This document shows, piece by piece, positions 12,881-15,506 of a DNA stretch of 15,506 nucleotides (its first letter is position 1; the number at the start of each line of letters is the position of its first letter). Source of the DNA: Burkholderiales bacterium. Lineage in GTDB: Bacteria > Pseudomonadota > Gammaproteobacteria > Burkholderiales > Burkholderiaceae_C. The stretch spans positions 1-15,506 of the forward strand of contig JANXTP010000085.1 of NCBI GenBank assembly GCA_025352345.1, written 5' to 3'. The notes under the pieces are model-generated. The model was not told the origin of the DNA and searched no databases. It worked only from the letters and a program-made list of their open reading frames with translations. Both the position numbers and the translations under genes were made by a program.

Positions 12881-15506
12881 GAAAGCCAAGGCCGTGCCGT
12901 CCATGCGTGTGGTCGTGGTCACGATGGACAGCCACTTGGCCAGCGCGACCGAGCGCGCGAACCGCACGCTGGCGAAATCGATCCCCGGCCTGCACCTGAG
13001 CGTGCATGCGGCGGCCGAGTGGGGCGACGACCCGAAGGCGCTTGAGCGCTGCAAGGCCGACATCGAGCAAGGCGACATCGTGATCGCCGCGATGCTGTTC
13101 CTCGAAGACCATTTCATGCCGATCCTGCCCACGCTGCAGGCGCGCCGCGACCATTGCGACGCGATGGTGTGCGCGATGTCCGCCGGCGAAGTGACCAAGC
13201 TCACGCGCATGGGCAAGTTCGACATGACCGCCCCAGCCACGGGCGCGATGGCCTTCCTGAAGCGCCTGCGTGGCAAGCCGCCGGGCAAGGACGATGGCAA
13301 CAAGGGCACCGCGGGCGCGCAGCAGATGAAAACGCTGCGCATGCTGCCGAAGATCCTGCGCTTCATTCCCGGCACCGCGCAGGACGTGCGGGCCTATTTC
13401 CTGACGCTGCAGTACTGGCTGGCCGGTTCCGAGCAGAACATCTCGAACATGGTCCACTTCCTGGTGGACCGCTACGCCGATGGCCCCCGCAAGAACCTGC
13501 GTGGCATCGCCAAGACGCACGAGCCGGTCGAGTACCCGGAAGTCGGCGTCTACCACCCGAAGATGAGCGACGAGCGTTCGGTCGGCCGCATGTCGGCGCA
13601 TATCGACGCGCTGCCCACCTTCGCCACCACCGGCAAGCGCGGGACCGTCGGCCTGCTGCTGATGCGCTCGTACCTGCTGGCCGGCAACGCCGATCACTAC
13701 AACGGCGTGATCACCGCGCTCGAAGCGCGCGGCCTGCGTGTGGTGCCGGCATTCGCTACCGGCCTGGACCAGCGCCCGGCCATCGACGCCTATTTCTACG
13801 CCGACGGACGCCCGACGATCGATGCGCTGGTCTCGCTCACCGGCTTCTCGTTGGTCGGCGGACCGGCCTACAACGACGCGAAAGCGGCCGAAGACATCCT
13901 CGCCAAGCTCGATGTGCCCTACCTCGCAGTTCACCCGGTCGAATTCCAGACGCTGGACCAGTGGGGCGGCTCCTCACGCGGCCTGCTGCCGGTGGAATCG
14001 ACCATCATGGTCGCGATTCCTGAGCTCGACGGCGCGACCGGCTCGATGGTGTTCGGTGGCCGCGGCAGCGCCACGCACATCGCCTGCACCGGCTGCGCGC
14101 ACGCCTGCAAGTTCGAGAACATCGTCGATTCGCACGACATGCACAGCTGCATCGAGCGCGCCGACGCGCTGGCCGCCCGCGTCGGCAAGCTGGTCGATCT
14201 GCGTCGCTCGCAGCGCGCGGAACGCAAGGTCGCCGCTGTCGTATTCAATTTCCCGCCGAACGCAGGCGCCACTGGCACTGCCGCCTTCCTGTCGGTGTTC
14301 GAGTCGCTGTTCAACGTGATGCAAGCGATGCAGCGGGAGGGCTACACCATCGAGGTGCCAGCCAGCGTCGACGAATTGCGCGAGCGCATCATCACCGGCA
14401 ACGCCGAGCGCTTCGGCGCGATGGCCAATGTGCATGCCCGCATCCCGGCCGATGACCATGTGTGCCGCGAGAAATACTTGAAGGACATCGAGGCCCAGTG
14501 GGGCCCGGCGCCCGGCAAGCAGCAAAGCGACGGCAGCCACATCTTCGTGCTGGGCGAACGCTTCGGCAATGTCTTCGTCGGCATCCAGCCCGCGTTCGGC
14601 TACGAGGGCGATCCGATGCGCCTGCTGTTCGAACACGGCTTCGCGCCGACACACGCCTTCTCGGCCTTCTACCGCTGGCTGCGCGAGGACTTCGGTGCCA
14701 ACGCCGTGCTGCACTTCGGCACCCACGGCGCGCTCGAATTCATGCCTGGCAAGCAAAGCGGCATGTCGGCCACCTGCTGGCCCGACCGGCTGATCGGCGA
14801 CCTGCCGAACATGTACCTGTACGCCTCGAACAACCCGTCCGAAGGCACGATCGCCAAGCGCCGCGCGGCTGCCACGCTGATCAGTTACCTGACCCCACCG
14901 GTGGCGCAAGCCGGCCTGTACAAGGGCCTGGTCGACCTGAAGGACCTGCTGGAGCGCTTCCGCGGCCTCGAACCGCACGAACAGGCCGAGCGCGACGAAC
15001 TCAGCGTGATGATCCAGACGCAAGCGGTCGACTTGGAACTCGCCACCGCCGAGCCCGCCTGGGGCGCCGACGCGGAGGCACGCATCGCCCGCTTGAACGA
15101 CGCTGTCCTCGAAGTCGAGTACACGCTGATCCCCTACGGATTGCACGTGGTCGGTCAGGCACCGAGCCCGGCCGAGCGGGTCGACCTGCTGCTGTCGTGC
15201 GCCGAGGCCTCGCATGGTGCACGGCCCGACCGTGCGCTGATCGAAGCGCTGGTCGCTGGGCAAACGCCTGAGCAAGCCGTGGCCAGCACCCTGCCTACAT
15301 CGGACGCCGAGACGCTGGCCCTGCTCAAGGAGCTGTCAGCCACCGACGCGCTGATGGCGGAAGATCACGAAATCAACGGCATCCTCCACGCCCTCGACGG
15401 CCGCTTCCTGCGCCCTGCGCCGGGCGGTGACCTGCTGCGCACACCGGCCATCCTGCCGACCGGGCGCAACCTGCACGGCTTCGATCCGTTCCGCATCCCG
15501 AGCGCC
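12852..15506 (+). CDS. bchH: Magnesium chelatase large subunit BchH (C-terminus beyond window)
   Basis: Porphyrin-binding catalytic subunit that inserts Mg2+ into protoporphyrin IX with the AAA+ proteins BchI and BchD. 885 codons are present and the frame is open to the right edge. Full-length proteins have about 1,200 residues, so the C-terminal quarter is missing. The CobN/Mg-chelatase domain is clear, with HFGTHGALEFMPGKQSGMS at about 621-639 (His621, His625 and Glu629 are likely substrate or metal residues), FVLGERFGNVFVGIQPAFGYEGDP before it, and LPNMYLYASNNPSEG after it. A cysteine group C412-x2-C415-x3-C419 with C433 fits the iron-sulfur motif described for purple-bacterial BchH. The start at 12852 overlaps bchB by 29 nt. 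A second in-frame ATG at 12903 (MRVVVVTMDSHL) is an alternative, but neither has a strong ribosome site. Confidence 0.94.
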   Translation, partial: MTPKPISVVEKAKAVPSMRVVVVTMDSHLASATERANRTLAKSIPGLHLSVHAAAEWGDDPKALERCKADIEQGDIVIAAMLFLEDHFMPILPTLQARRDHCDAMVCAMSAGEVTKLTRMGKFDMTAPATGAMAFLKRLRGKPPGKDDGNKGTAGAQQMKTLRMLPKILRFIPGTAQDVRAYFLTLQYWLAGSEQNISNMVHFLVDRYADGPRKNLRGIAKTHEPVEYPEVGVYHPKMSDERSVGRMSAHIDALPTFATTGKRGTVGLLLMRSYLLAGNADHYNGVITALEARGLRVVPAFATGLDQRPAIDAYFYADGRPTIDALVSLTGFSLVGGPAYNDAKAAEDILAKLDVPYLAVHPVEFQTLDQWGGSSRGLLPVESTIMVAIPELDGATGSMVFGGRGSATHIACTGCAHACKFENIVDSHDMHSCIERADALAARVGKLVDLRRSQRAERKVAAVVFNFPPNAGATGTAAFLSVFESLFNVMQAMQREGYTIEVPASVDELRERIITGNAERFGAMANVHARIPADDHVCREKYLKDIEAQWGPAPGKQQSDGSHIFVLGERFGNVFVGIQPAFGYEGDPMRLLFEHGFAPTHAFSAFYRWLREDFGANAVLHFGTHGALEFMPGKQSGMSATCWPDRLIGDLPNMYLYASNNPSEGTIAKRRAAATLISYLTPPVAQAGLYKGLVDLKDLLERFRGLEPHEQAERDELSVMIQTQAVDLELATAEPAWGADAEARIARLNDAVLEVEYTLIPYGLHVVGQAPSPAERVDLLLSCAEASHGARPDRALIEALVAGQTPEQAVASTLPTSDAETLALLKELSATDALMAEDHEINGILHALDGRFLRPAPGGDLLRTPAILPTGRNLHGFDPFRIPSA

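Noticed and set aside
12083..13375. 430-codon open frame on the minus strand across bchB-bchH
   Set aside because: It mirrors two well-supported genes in GC-rich DNA. Its composition is rich in Arg, Ala, His and Gly and no family motif is visible.
13974..15275. 433-codon open frame on the minus strand inside bchH
   Set aside because: It is an antisense shadow of bchH, whose frame carries strong conserved motifs throughout. The antisense product looks like low-information sequence.
1..15506. Mobile elements, CRISPR arrays, tRNA or rRNA genes
   Set aside because: No repeat-spacer pattern, transposase-like frame, terminal repeat pair or tRNA-like fold was recognised. Every long stretch is explained by photosynthesis genes except 8812-9287.

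Overview
This window is a piece of the photosynthesis gene cluster of a GC-rich purple bacterium. Several things point to an aerobic or facultative Betaproteobacterium of the Rubrivivax/Roseateles/Rhodoferax type (Burkholderiales): spheroidene-pathway genes (crtI, crtB, crtC, crtD, crtA) linked to ppsR and a ppaA/aerR-type gene, a bchF-bchN-bchB-bchH run, and a CrtC with a long N-terminal region like the Rubrivivax enzyme. The taxonomic call is inference from gene content and remembered protein sequences. No search was run.

Layout, left to right. (1) 1-240, minus strand: the first 80 codons of bchG (bacteriochlorophyll synthase), cut by the window edge. (2) 241-353: a compact divergent control region with a 10-bp-arm palindrome and a perfect TGT-N12-ACA PpsR/CrtJ box. 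(3) 354-3193, plus strand: crtI then crtB, which make phytoene and desaturate it. (4) A strong hairpin at 3207-3233 separates crtB from the convergent minus-strand operon. (5) 8799 down to 3225, minus strand: ppaA/aerR, ppsR, crtA, crtD, crtC. The two regulators come first and the late carotenoid genes follow. Genes become tighter along the operon: a 69-nt gap, then about 22 nt, then an 8-nt overlap, then a very long crtD/crtC overlap. (6) 8800-9422: a 620-bp divergent region. Near bchF it holds two adjacent imperfect PpsR boxes, each overlapping the -35 of one of two candidate outward-facing promoters. The rest is an unexplained stretch that stays open in the ppaA frame. (7) 9423-15506, plus strand: bchF, bchN, bchB and bchH, the last cut by the window end. 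They are joined by a GTGA stop/start overlap, a 30-nt gap and a 29-nt overlap.

How the genes work together. BchH begins the Mg branch. BchN and BchB are two of the three subunits of dark-operative protochlorophyllide reductase. BchF hydrates the 3-vinyl group and BchG esterifies bacteriochlorophyllide. CrtB and CrtI build neurosporene or lycopene. CrtC and CrtD hydrate and desaturate it towards spheroidene, and CrtA adds the keto group. PpsR is the expected redox repressor or regulator of these promoters, and the B12-binding PpaA/AerR protein is its expected antagonist or co-regulator.

I found no wholly new system. The most unusual points are the crtC start problem (no ATG, GTG or TTG between 4437 and the conserved core, which gives a 373-nt dual-coding overlap or a -1 frameshift), the architecture of the two divergent PpsR-controlled regions, and the long open leader of ppaA. 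No tRNA, rRNA, CRISPR array, insertion sequence or phage gene was seen.
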